37,863 nt of DNA from Candidatus Methylomirabilota bacterium (GTDB taxonomy: Bacteria; Methylomirabilota; Methylomirabilia; Methylomirabilales; Methylomirabilaceae). Of this stretch, positions 15,301 through 22,735 are shown one piece after another. Location: positions 1-37,863 of the forward strand of contig JAGWQH010000049.1 of NCBI GenBank assembly GCA_028870115.1. The letters are read 5' to 3'. A model generated the notes under the pieces. It was not told where the DNA came from. It worked only from the letters and a program-made list of their open reading frames with translations, and ran no database searches. Both the position numbers and the translations under genes were made by a program. The first letter of the stretch is position 1. Every line of letters begins with the position of its first letter.

Positions 15301-15546
15301 ATGAAGGGGATTCCACAGGGAAGGTACACGAAGGAGTTTCGAGAGGAAGCGGTAAAACTGGTCACGGAAGGGAACATGACGATACCGGCAGCAGCCCGGA
15401 GGTTGGCATTACCGCCGTCAACGGTGGGGAACTGGCTGCGAGCGAGTACATCGGGAAAGCTATCCGAGGAGTCAATCCCAAAGTTAGTTGACATTGCGAA
15501 GCAGGCTCTTGTGCGAGATCGATGGCAAGTCACTGCTGATTTTTAA
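15301..15546 (+). mobile_element. IS3-family OrfA transposase, truncated
   Basis: From ATG 15301: MKGIPQGRYTKEFREEAVKL, VTEGNMTIPAAARRLALPPS, TVGNWLRASTSGKLSEESIP. This is the HTH_Tnp_1 helix-turn-helix protein of IS3 elements (normal length about 95-110 residues, followed by OrfB with the DDE domain). No OrfB or right end follows; the frame runs to a TAA at 15544-15546 that overlaps the tail of the converging membrane gene. The insertion sequence is therefore only a left end, probably cut when the neighbouring gene arrived. Confidence 0.82.
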
Positions 15547-18293
15547 CGGGGAATATTCTTGGTTCGATTCGCGACATTTCTCTTCTCCAACAGCTCGACA
15601 ACTTTATCCCTTTGCCCCGCTTGCGCATACGCTTGGATCAAGCGTTTATCATACGCCTTGGGTGAACCCGCCAGCGGCGTCATCAATTCCTCGGCCAATT
15701 CGAACTGCTTATTAACTACCGCGGACACGGCATAAAGAATCCGTGCTTCATCAAAGTTTGTATCAAGGTCGTAGGCCCGCTTCATCACGTCAAGCGCTTT
15801 GTCGAACTGGTTCTTAATGATGTAAGCTGCGCCAAGTTCAAGTAAAACGGTCGGTTGCTTGGGAGACAGGGCAAGCGCCTTGTTCAATGCGACAATGGCT
15901 TCATCCGCCTTAAGCTCGATAACTTTATCCCTTTGCCCCACTTGCGCATACGCTTGGATCAAGCGTTGATCATACGCCTTGGGTGAACCCGCCAGCGGCG
16001 TCATCAATTCGTCGGCCAATTCGAACTGCTTGGTATAGACCGCGGCGACGGTGTAAAGAATCCGCACCTCGTCAAATTTCGGGTCAAGCTCATAGGCCCG
16101 CTTCATGATGTCAACCGCTTTGTCGTACTGATTCTTGTTCATATAAGCCACGCCAAGTTCAAGCAGAACGGTCGGTTGCTTGGGAGACAGCGCAAGCGCC
16201 TTGTTCAATACCATAATTGTTTCATCCGCATTAAGGTGGACAGTGTTGCCCACTTGCGCATACGCTTGGATCAAGCGTTGATCATACGCCTTGGGTGAAC
16301 CCGCCAGCGGCGTCATCAATTCGTCGGCCAATTCGAACTGCTTGGTATAGACCGCGGCGATGGTGTAAAGAATCCGCACCTCGTCAAATTTCGGGTCAAG
16401 CTCACAGGCTCGCTTCATGACGTCAACCGCTTTGTCGTACTGATTCTTGTTCATATAAGCCACGCCAAGTTCAAGCAGAACGGTCGGTTGCTTGGGAGAC
16501 AGCGCAAGCGCCTTGTTCAATACGACAATGGCTTCATCCGCATTTCTGGCTCCGTTTAAAAATAAGCCGAGGATCAGATAGTAACGCGCATCATTTGGGG
16601 TTCTACCGAGTTGTTTGTGTAGTTCACCAACGATGAAATCGTGATACTCCTTTTTCAATTGTATATCGATGGATGGATTCTGAATGACCTGTAGAGCTGC
16701 CTGGGCTAATTCTTCTTGTATCTCTTGGCCGCCGAACGAATCGTAACTCAAGGCTTGTTTGAAATAGGTAAGACTTTCCGCTGGCCTTTTCGGCTGTTGT
16801 CGCAAAGCGCTTCTGAGGGTCGTCGAGGCGTGAATAGCCTTGGCGTTTAGCGCATAGACGCTGAAGACCGTCAGCAACGCCAGCGCGGGAGCGACCACTC
16901 GATTAATCGTGCCCGCGGATATTGTGATTTTCTCTTCTGTCAGGGCTTTAATAGGCCGACCGGACATTGAGTGAATATAAGCAAGAATCGTGAAGAAGAT
17001 GATGTAGCTGGCCAGGTTGTCGAACATAAATACATTCTGGAAAAGATACGCTCCAAGCATGCCGGTCAAGATACTTTTTTCGGGCAGACAATGAAAAGTT
17101 GCTCCCGGCTTCCAAAACGTACAGAGTCGTTTTATGAGAGCGTTGCAGGAAAGTCCACACTCGTTCTGTTGCCAAATATAGTAGAGAGCTGAAAGGAATA
17201 TGAAGAGATATGAAAGAAGTCCGACTAAACCGCCCGCGATAAGCCAGTCAAGGAAAATATTGTGGGCGCGATCGGACCATCGATTCTCCACATACCATTG
17301 ATCCGCCGGATCCGTCGCCGGATCAAAATACTTATTGAACACGTGATTGAAGTTCTCCTGTCCCCAACCAAAGATCGGCCTCTCTTCAAAGCCTTTTATG
17401 GCGATGTCCCAGACGATCTTTCTAGGACCTACCTCCGCCAGCGATAGGGAGGTCAATCGAGCAAGCGTTGGGTTCTGTTTTACAAAACTCGAATCCTTGA
17501 GGAGCGCCCAGCCAACTACGGCAAGAATGAGCGCAGCCATAACGCCAATGGCGGTCTTTTTCAGACCATTGAAACCTTTTGTGAGCAGGGCTACAGACAA
17601 TCCCGCTATAAACAACCCTATGAATAACCCGAGCATCGTGCTGCGTGTGGCGGTGTGGTAGAGAATAACCAGTTCAAGACTCGCGATGAGCCCATAGATG
17701 ATATTCCACCTTCTTAAGTTTCTCCGGCGCACGAGGAGAAAAAGTGCGATGAACAGATGAAGTAACGCGTAAACCGCTAAGAAAGCGGCATTCCCCAATC
17801 GTCCGGTGAGTCGAAATTCGCCTTGGTTGACAGCAAACTTTTCCAAGAGCTGCGGTACCGCGTAGATTCCCATGACCACACTGGAACCAAGCGCGGTCTG
17901 CATGAACAATATCCAAAGATTCTCAGAAATAAGCGTTGAAGCGGCCACCAGAAAATATGCCCCGAGATGCAGGATCGTGATATATCCTTCCATTCGCCGG
18001 AAGTTGGACCAGAAGCTCTTGTCAGGAAAGGGACCAAATAGGTCAGCCACCCCGATCGCTACCAAGAAAATCAGAACGGCGCCTGATAACCAAGAAAATT
18101 TTGGACGGTAATTTGCGTCGCGAAGCGCCAAAATGAGCCAAGCACCAAAAATAAGCTCGACAATAATGCGGAACGCAAAGTTCTTGCTCGTAACAAAAGG
18201 GAAATACTGACTCGTAAAAACGAGGAGTGGAACAAGCGGAATGAGGAACAATCCCCCAATCACGAAATACCGCAAGTATCTGTTGAGAGTCAT
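15543..18293 (-). CDS. O-antigen ligase/polymerase-like (Wzy_C) membrane protein with TPR tail
   Basis: A 916-residue protein from ATG 18293 (MTLNRYLRYFVIGGLFLIPL). The frame is open further upstream but that part overlaps the permease remnant and is not credible. About ten transmembrane segments fill residues 1-470. The periplasmic loop has FGWGQENFNHVFNKYFDP and WSDRAHNIFLDWLIAGGLVG, the Wzy_C/WaaL signature. From about residue 520 the protein is soluble and helical with TPRs; three near-identical blocks (ALSPKQPTVLLELGVAYMNK and KFDEVRILYTIAAVYTKQFE) occupy the C-terminus. Such proteins polymerise or ligate lipid-linked glycans, or glycosylate proteins. It is transcribed towards the IS3 fragment and its stop overlaps it. 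A/T-richer than the rml block. Confidence 0.85.
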   Translation of the reverse strand: MTLNRYLRYFVIGGLFLIPLVPLLVFTSQYFPFVTSKNFAFRIIVELIFGAWLILALRDANYRPKFSWLSGAVLIFLVAIGVADLFGPFPDKSFWSNFRRMEGYITILHLGAYFLVAASTLISENLWILFMQTALGSSVVMGIYAVPQLLEKFAVNQGEFRLTGRLGNAAFLAVYALLHLFIALFLLVRRRNLRRWNIIYGLIASLELVILYHTATRSTMLGLFIGLFIAGLSVALLTKGFNGLKKTAIGVMAALILAVVGWALLKDSSFVKQNPTLARLTSLSLAEVGPRKIVWDIAIKGFEERPIFGWGQENFNHVFNKYFDPATDPADQWYVENRWSDRAHNIFLDWLIAGGLVGLLSYLFIFLSALYYIWQQNECGLSCNALIKRLCTFWKPGATFHCLPEKSILTGMLGAYLFQNVFMFDNLASYIIFFTILAYIHSMSGRPIKALTEEKITISAGTINRVVAPALALLTVFSVYALNAKAIHASTTLRSALRQQPKRPAESLTYFKQALSYDSFGGQEIQEELAQAALQVIQNPSIDIQLKKEYHDFIVGELHKQLGRTPNDARYYLILGLFLNGARNADEAIVVLNKALALSPKQPTVLLELGVAYMNKNQYDKAVDVMKRACELDPKFDEVRILYTIAAVYTKQFELADELMTPLAGSPKAYDQRLIQAYAQVGNTVHLNADETIMVLNKALALSPKQPTVLLELGVAYMNKNQYDKAVDIMKRAYELDPKFDEVRILYTVAAVYTKQFELADELMTPLAGSPKAYDQRLIQAYAQVGQRDKVIELKADEAIVALNKALALSPKQPTVLLELGAAYIIKNQFDKALDVMKRAYDLDTNFDEARILYAVSAVVNKQFELAEELMTPLAGSPKAYDKRLIQAYAQAGQRDKVVELLEKRNVANRTKNIPR
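15620..16541. repeat. Three tandem ~290-bp DNA repeats coding TPR blocks
   Basis: Core units 15620-15908, 15941-16230 and 16253-16541 are nearly identical. The marker ccagcggcgtcatcaattc occurs at 15671, 15992 and 16304, giving periods of 321 and 312 bp (107 and 104 codons). Unit 2 and 3 linkers differ by 9 bases, keeping the frame. The 3'-most unit (15620-15908) has diverged more. The pattern points to recent unequal duplication in the membrane gene. Confidence 0.9.
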
Positions 18294-18325
18294 ACTGCAG
18301 CCAATTATAGAACCGTTAATCTGCT

Positions 18326-18525
18326 CTGTGGCTGTTCTGCGGGATGCTGCCGTGGAACGCTGTGCAGGATGGGTGTTCCTGGTCAAGCCGATGGGAGGTG
18401 TAGTGAGGCCTGTCGGAGCGCCATCCTGCACGGCGTCTTCCTCGCCGCGTCGTCTCCATGACGTTCCTGGCGCTCTCTGCGCGGTCGTGCGGACACAGGG
18501 CGTCTCTGCGGACGTGATCCGATGA
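18326..18525 (+). pseudogene. 3' remnant of ABC-2 polysaccharide permease (second copy)
   Basis: From 18326 the frame reads LWLFCGMLPWNAVQDG, the conserved centre of the permease (compare MPPWNAFQDG near 530-555). It then jumps to the region of gatcaatccgatgggatggg (about 930) and follows the first copy, with indels, to its end: ctgcggacgtgatcc then TGA 18523-18525. About 370 bp of the middle are missing. Together with 11494-11641 it brackets the inserted block; about 65 bp of the permease are lost at the insertion point. Confidence 0.82.
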
Positions 18526-18530
18526 ACGCA

Positions 18531-18624
18531 ACCGTAGGGGCGGGGGTTGACTCCGCCCGATCACGGGAATGTTGTAGGGGCGGGATAAATCCCGCCCGTC
18601 CCTCGGGAGGGCCAAAGCCCTCCC
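18531..18624. repeat. Cluster of three GC-rich hairpins
   Basis: Two related units each begin gtaggggcggg (about 18534 and 18572) and fold as GGGCGG/CCGCCC and GGGCGGGAT/ATCCCGCCC. A third, GGGAGGGC-caaa-GCCCTCCC (18605-18624), is a perfect 8-bp stem. They lie 20-110 bp beyond the dsbA-like gene stop (minus strand) and may end its transcription or be REP-like elements. No T-run follows. Confidence 0.65.
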
Positions 18625-18643
18625 CGCCGGCATGGCTTACTCC

Positions 18644-19744
18644 TTATGACTTTCCTTTTGAGGCCGCCAATACCTTTTGCAACTCCTCGTCGATGACCCT
18701 TTCAAACACCGAGAAGGGCTGTGCGCCGAAGACGGGCCGCCCATTGATGAAGAAGGTTGGCGTCGATGACACGCCTAATCGTACCCCGTACTGTACGTCT
18801 TGCTCCACCAAGGGCGCATACTTATCCTGCTGGAGGCACTCGTTGAATCGCGTCATATCAAGACCCAGGGCGGTAGCTGCTTGCTTCAGGCTGGCGACCT
18901 CCAGGTCAGGCGCCTTTGCGAACAACAGGTCATGATATTCCCAGTACTTTCCCTGGTCCCCGGCGCAGCGTGCAGCCTCGGCAGCCTTCTGGGCCTGAGC
19001 GTGGAGACCTCTTATGGGAAAATCGCGGTACGCCAGCTTCACCTTTCCCGAATACTGCTGGAGCAGTTGTTTGGTTACCGACTGGCTTCGCTTACAGAAC
19101 GGACATTGATAATCCGAAAACTCCACGATAGTCACAGGAGCCTCGCGGACCCCTCTGACCGGCGCTCCAGCCGCGCTTACCTCGATTCGAGGCGGCTGCA
19201 TGTGGAGCGTCACCTTGGCGTTGGCCCGGAGCGTGTGGAGGTAGGCTCGCGTCGCGTCTGTTGTTTTCGCCTCTTTGAGCGCCTGGATGATCTGTTCTTT
19301 GACCTCCTCCAATGGTTGCCTTAATTTGTCTTTTTGCCCCTGGTAGAATGCCTCGATTTCGAGTTGTGTCGGCTCCGGTACTTTGGAGTCAACCTCTTGT
19401 TCCAACAACTGGTCCGGTTTGAGGCCCTTGGCAGCGGCAGCTTTCTCGAGGAGCATCACCCCGATCATGTCCTCCAGTCCCATCAGCTTAAGGTCGTAGA
19501 TTTGCGCTTCCAGTTTGACCAGTTGCCCTCGGACCTTTGCCCTGAGAGCCTCTTCCGTGATCGGCTTTCCATCAACCTCTGCCACAACCTCGGCGCCACG
19601 CGTTGTCGTTTCCGCTGCCCATGCGCCGGTTATCCCCAGGTCCCCGAAGGCGCTCGGCGCGCAATTGACGAATACCAGAAGCGCCGCAACGATAAAGACC
19701 CGCCATCCCATCAACCGGTGTCCTCGTTTGAAGATCGAATGCAT
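18644..19744 (-). CDS. SurA/PpiC N-domain-like plus DsbA-type thioredoxin fusion, secreted
   Basis: A 366-residue protein with a Sec-type signal (residues about 12-45, MGWRVFIVAALLVFVNCAPS; the Cys might allow lipidation but the lipobox is imperfect). Residues about 50-185 resemble the helical N-domain of SurA-like chaperones (VVAEVDGKPITEEALRAKVR). Residues about 195-360 are a DsbA/DsbG-like thioredoxin: APVTIVEFSDYQCPFCKRSQ with active site CPFC, and the cis-Pro loop SSTPTFFINGRP. It probably makes or isomerises disulfides in the periplasm. AAGGAGGA lies 7 bases before ATG 19744. It follows the cysteine-rich secreted protein at 19792-20847, a plausible substrate. Confidence 0.87.
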   Translation of the reverse strand: MHSIFKRGHRLMGWRVFIVAALLVFVNCAPSAFGDLGITGAWAAETTTRGAEVVAEVDGKPITEEALRAKVRGQLVKLEAQIYDLKLMGLEDMIGVMLLEKAAAAKGLKPDQLLEQEVDSKVPEPTQLEIEAFYQGQKDKLRQPLEEVKEQIIQALKEAKTTDATRAYLHTLRANAKVTLHMQPPRIEVSAAGAPVRGVREAPVTIVEFSDYQCPFCKRSQSVTKQLLQQYSGKVKLAYRDFPIRGLHAQAQKAAEAARCAGDQGKYWEYHDLLFAKAPDLEVASLKQAATALGLDMTRFNECLQQDKYAPLVEQDVQYGVRLGVSSTPTFFINGRPVFGAQPFSVFERVIDEELQKVLAASKGKS

Positions 19745-19766
19745 CTATTCCTCCTTACTTGTTGTG

Positions 19767-19781
19767 TGTCGGCAATGCCGA
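19767..19781. repeat. Short perfect hairpin between two secreted-protein genes
   Basis: GTCGGC-aat-GCCGAC, 6-bp stem, in the 47-bp gap between the minus-strand genes at 19792-20847 and 18644-19744. It has no T-run, so it may modulate read-through rather than end transcription. Confidence 0.35.
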
Positions 19782-19791
19782 CTCGGAATTA

Positions 19792-20847
19792 TCATTGTGG
19801 AACTTCGGGGATCGTAATCCGGCGAGCCGCCTGCTGCCAGGTGCATCCGAGGGCATTGCACGCGGCCGCCGTCCACGTGACGGTTTGCCCGGCAAACGCC
19901 TTCGCCCTCGACAGATCGAGAGTGTAGCTTATCTCTGCGGATCGTTTTGCTCTAATGTCCTCGCGGACTACCGGGTCGGCTGTTCCGCAGGCGACACCCG
20001 GCTGCGACAGACAGAATGTGTAATATGTCGCCCATGGGACGGACGACCATTTGAATTCTTCAGTAGGTAAGGATGCGGCGTTGCCATCATTGGGCTCGAG
20101 CAGGGCGGGTGCAGCCGGGAGCGGAACGATCGTAATCCGGCGAGCCGCCTGCTGCCAGGTGCATCCGAGGGCATTGCACGCGGCCGCCGTCCACGTGACG
20201 GTTTGCCCGGCAAACCGCCGCACCTGGTCGACTTGCAAGTCATAGTAAAAATTACCGGAGGGGCTTCCCGATTCAATATACTCAACTACTACCGAGTCCT
20301 CCGCGCCGCATGCAACTCCAGGGCGGGTGATGCACAGCTTGTAGAACGCCGCCCCGGCTCCAGGTTTTACGACCACGAGTTTGGGAAATGCATAGAGGGT
20401 CTCTCCCACGTTAGGCAGATCCAAGACCGGCGCTTGGGGGATCGCAGACCAGGTCATCCGGTGAGGCGCCGCCTGATAGGTGCAGCCCAGATTGTTGCAC
20501 GCGGCTACCTGCCATCCGAACGTTTTCCCCTGCAAGTGCTTCGGCAGACCGCCAGGCGGAGCGAAGCTCGTAGCAGTAATATCTTCATACACCTGCGTCC
20601 CCGGCCCGCCGCATGCCTGCTGAGCCTGGAACGGCTGCGGTCCAAGCTCAGCCACGCACAGTCGATAGGCCGTGGCCTCCTGTACCGGCTGCCATTTGAA
20701 TGTGGGGGATGGGTTGAGACCGTACACCGTGACTTCATCGTTAGGACTGACCAGGAGCGGGGCGTAGGGTGGCGCAGCGCCTCCGGCCCCGACGACGCCC
20801 AGAGCCACAAGGCCGATTGCCAGCAGATGCGTCGCCTTCGATTTCAT
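19792..20847 (-). CDS. Secreted protein with three Fn3-like repeats rich in paired cysteines
   Basis: A 351-residue protein from ATG 20847 (MKSKATHLLAIGLVALGVVG, a signal peptide ending near AGGAAP). Three repeats of about 105 residues follow. Each begins with AP.L..PN....L, then YxLC and C(G), then ends TVTWTAAACNALGCTWQQAA or the variant FGWQVAACNNLGCTYQAAPH. The fold is probably fibronectin type III-like, with conserved Cys pairs (ACN.LGC and LC...P..AC). No enzymatic motif is seen. I do not recognise a named family. The disulfide-rich design and the adjacent DsbA-type gene suggest an exported, oxidised surface protein. The open frame extends 17 codons upstream, but the signal peptide marks the start. 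Confidence 0.7.
   Translation of the reverse strand: MKSKATHLLAIGLVALGVVGAGGAAPPYAPLLVSPNDEVTVYGLNPSPTFKWQPVQEATAYRLCVAELGPQPFQAQQACGGPGTQVYEDITATSFAPPGGLPKHLQGKTFGWQVAACNNLGCTYQAAPHRMTWSAIPQAPVLDLPNVGETLYAFPKLVVVKPGAGAAFYKLCITRPGVACGAEDSVVVEYIESGSPSGNFYYDLQVDQVRRFAGQTVTWTAAACNALGCTWQQAARRITIVPLPAAPALLEPNDGNAASLPTEEFKWSSVPWATYYTFCLSQPGVACGTADPVVREDIRAKRSAEISYTLDLSRAKAFAGQTVTWTAAACNALGCTWQQAARRITIPEVPQ
19810..20215. repeat. 88-bp perfect direct repeat within the Fn3-like gene
   Basis: 19810-19897 and 20128-20215 are identical over 88 bases (gatcgtaatccggcgagccg ... cccggcaaac), coding the end of repeats 3 and 2. The spacing of 318 bp equals 106 codons. Perfect identity against divergent flanks suggests recent duplication or gene conversion. 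Confidence 0.93.
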
Positions 20848-20898
20848 CGCGACCCAGTGATGTCGTGTCGATGGTATACCACATGGCATGTCACACAT

Positions 20899-21344
20899 CT
20901 CCTCGTATGCGGCGGCCGATCTTCAGAAAGTTTCCGCGGAGGTTACTGCATGGTTGACATCCCCGAACGATGCGGCGGCGGGGCTTGATGCGACGCGCAT
21001 CATCATAAGGTATAGGCGAATCCGATGCAATAGGGAAATGAGACCTGCAACCGGCCGAACAGGTCTACGTAGGCGATTCCGATTGCCTTCATGTCGCCCT
21101 CAGGGTATCCCCTCTGTGCGTGTATCGGCTTGTCCGTGCTTTGGGCGCGCGGTCAGTATCGCCATCCCGCATTACCGCTGGTTTACGGACCAAACGATGC
21201 ACGTGCGCCCGCAAAGTTCGAGTTGAACCCGGCGCATGCAGCCGCTGGCCGGAAGCTCCCTATCACTTTTCGAGGATATGGAAGGGGTAAAGAGATGGAC
21301 AAAAATGACACCGGCAAACCTGTGTTCGACTTCAATCCCCAAGG
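20899..21344. other. Region without a recognised gene
   Basis: About 450 bp with only short open frames on the plus strand. One (21091-21360) reads LSVLWARGQYRHPALPLVYG, and contains an internal RBS-like ggggtaaagag before an ATG at 21295 (MDKNDTGKPVFDFNPQGVDS). Neither matches a family I know. It may be decayed coding sequence; I see no RNA gene. Confidence 0.4.
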
Positions 21345-21542
21345 GGTTGATTCCCCGTAGCTTGCCGCGAGTTCGTCATACCGGCGGAAGCCGGTATCCA
21401 GAGGACCAGACTGGATTCCGTGTCAAGCACTTGTCTGCGCCTGCCTGTCGCGTGTGCGACGCAGACAGGTGCGGAGACGCACAGGCCAGGCGGAATGACG
21501 GGCCAGAACAGAAGGCGATACCCCGCGGCAAGCCGCGGGGTA
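21345..21542. repeat. REP-like palindromes, nested and interrupted
   Basis: Three elements. (a) ccggcggaagccggtatccag (21383 on) with ctggattccgtgtcaagcac (21412-21431), the frequent 'gtcattccggcgaaagccggt...tggattcc...aatgacg' palindrome, whose closing cggaatgacg appears only at about 21491. (b) Between them a separate hairpin, cctgcctgtcgcgtgtgcga then cgcagacagg, as if inserted into (a). (c) TACCCCGCGGC-aa-GCCGCGGGGTA at 21519-21542, a perfect hairpin, with a worn relative at 21350-21372 (ttccccgtagcttgccgcg). Confidence 0.65.
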
Positions 21543-21588
21543 GTTCATACGACGACCAGCCCCTATCAGTACAGACGATGGCCCCGAC

Positions 21589-22383
21589 TCATGTGCCGAT
21601 ACGAGCGTCATCGTATCGAATGAACTCTACGCCCAGGTCCCGGCACACTTGGCGAAAACCGGGATTGATGAGCGCGCGCCGGACGCCGTCGCGACGGCGC
21701 GCGATCTCCCCACGCGCCATGCCGCGCCCGCGCCCATAAAACGCCCGCATCTCCTCGTCGTCGTGCACCGGATGGCTCACCAAGGTGTAGGTCCCAGGGG
21801 ACACCTGTCGCAACTGCTCAACCCACCACTCCACCAGGTTGGCGGGGCGCGTCTGTGGGCTCGGCAGCCAGGGAACGGTCGCGGCACAAATGAGATTTTC
21901 GCGCCGGCACAGTTCTGCGAGGCGCTCTCTCAGACCCGTCACCGAACCTACGCACATGTGCTCATCGAGGTAAGAGATGTGGAGCCCATGCCGGCGCGCC
22001 GCATCAAGCTGAGCTTGCACCTCGGCGATCGCTTCGTTAATGCTCACGCCTCGATCTCGCAGTACGTCGGGGTGGGTCGTGAAATAGCCGTTTGCGTCTA
22101 CGAGCGACGGAACCTTTTCGCGCGGAAGCACCGGGCCCCATTTCGGGAACTCCCATTCGGCATTCAATGTCGCGTGCAAACCCAGACAGACATCGTCGCG
22201 CCCTGCGAATAGTCGAACTGCATCGTTGAACGCAGGAGCCTGCACCATCACGCTCACGTTACGGAGAACGCCTTGCTCGCAACATTCTAAAAGCGCACGG
22301 TTCGCGCTGCGCGAGCAACCGGCGTCGTCGCCGCGTGTGACCAGTCGAACACGTATCTCGGTAGGTGTGGCGTCAGGTTTCAT
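21589..22383 (-). CDS. YdjC/ChbG-like carbohydrate deacetylase
   Basis: A 264-residue protein from ATG 22383 (a TTG at 22398 would add five residues). It has VTRGDDAGCSRSANRALLEC with the metal-binding Asp-Asp, LGLHATLNAEWEFPKWGPVL with the His ligand, HISYLDEHMCVG and a later VSHPVHDDEEM. These are the YdjC/ChbG signature positions (DD, HxTLN, DxH, HP). Family members remove acetyl groups from N-acetylated sugars such as diacetylchitobiose. In this neighbourhood it may trim a sugar of the surface glycan. It stands alone on the minus strand between repeats and the GT2/DUF2304 remnant. Confidence 0.83.
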   Translation of the reverse strand: MKPDATPTEIRVRLVTRGDDAGCSRSANRALLECCEQGVLRNVSVMVQAPAFNDAVRLFAGRDDVCLGLHATLNAEWEFPKWGPVLPREKVPSLVDANGYFTTHPDVLRDRGVSINEAIAEVQAQLDAARRHGLHISYLDEHMCVGSVTGLRERLAELCRRENLICAATVPWLPSPQTRPANLVEWWVEQLRQVSPGTYTLVSHPVHDDEEMRAFYGRGRGMARGEIARRRDGVRRALINPGFRQVCRDLGVEFIRYDDARIGT

Positions 22384-22502
22384 GGTCGCCGTGATCAACT
22401 CTTAAAACTCGAAGCAGGTCATGGTTTACGGTGGGCGGTGGCCGAAAGGCTGAAATCAAGTAAAGCATGAAATGAACCTGAGTGTCAAAACAAAAGTGGG
22501 TG

Positions 22503-22735
22503 GCCCCTCTTCTCGCTTGACAGCAGCGCCCGGACAGGGTATGAAAGAGGCCATATGCACGGCGAGATCCTGATCGTTATTCCAGCATGCTCGGATCGGA
22601 TCCCTTCCTTTCCTCCTTTCTCCTCCAGTGGGTGTGGCCCTGGTCTTCTGTCTGGGCGTGCTCTATATCTGTTTCATCTACGTGACGATCGTCGGGAGAT
22701 TGTCTTCATGGCCAAAGCGTAAGTACGGATGCACG
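22503..22735 (+). pseudogene. Mini-remnant of GT2 + DUF2304 gene pair with its promoter
   Basis: 22503-22590 matches 5551-5640: the promoter (TTGACA 22517-22522, TATGAA 22540-22545), ATG 22555 and the first codons MHGEILIVIPA. The sequence then jumps to the end of DUF2304 (gcgtgctctatatctgtttc, matching about 6506), acgatcgt, and cttcatggc..., finishing at atgcacgga just before the permease start. The central ~850 bp are gone. The promoter may still drive the exporter genes downstream. Confidence 0.85.

Noticed and set aside
15620-16541. Possible CRISPR or minisatellite array
   Set aside because: The units are about 290 bp, in frame and code TPRs; there are no short repeats with unique spacers.
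18294-18431. A 46-residue N-terminal extension of the Wzy-like protein
   Set aside because: It overlaps the permease remnant on the other strand, is not hydrophobic, and ATG 18293 leads directly into the first transmembrane helix.
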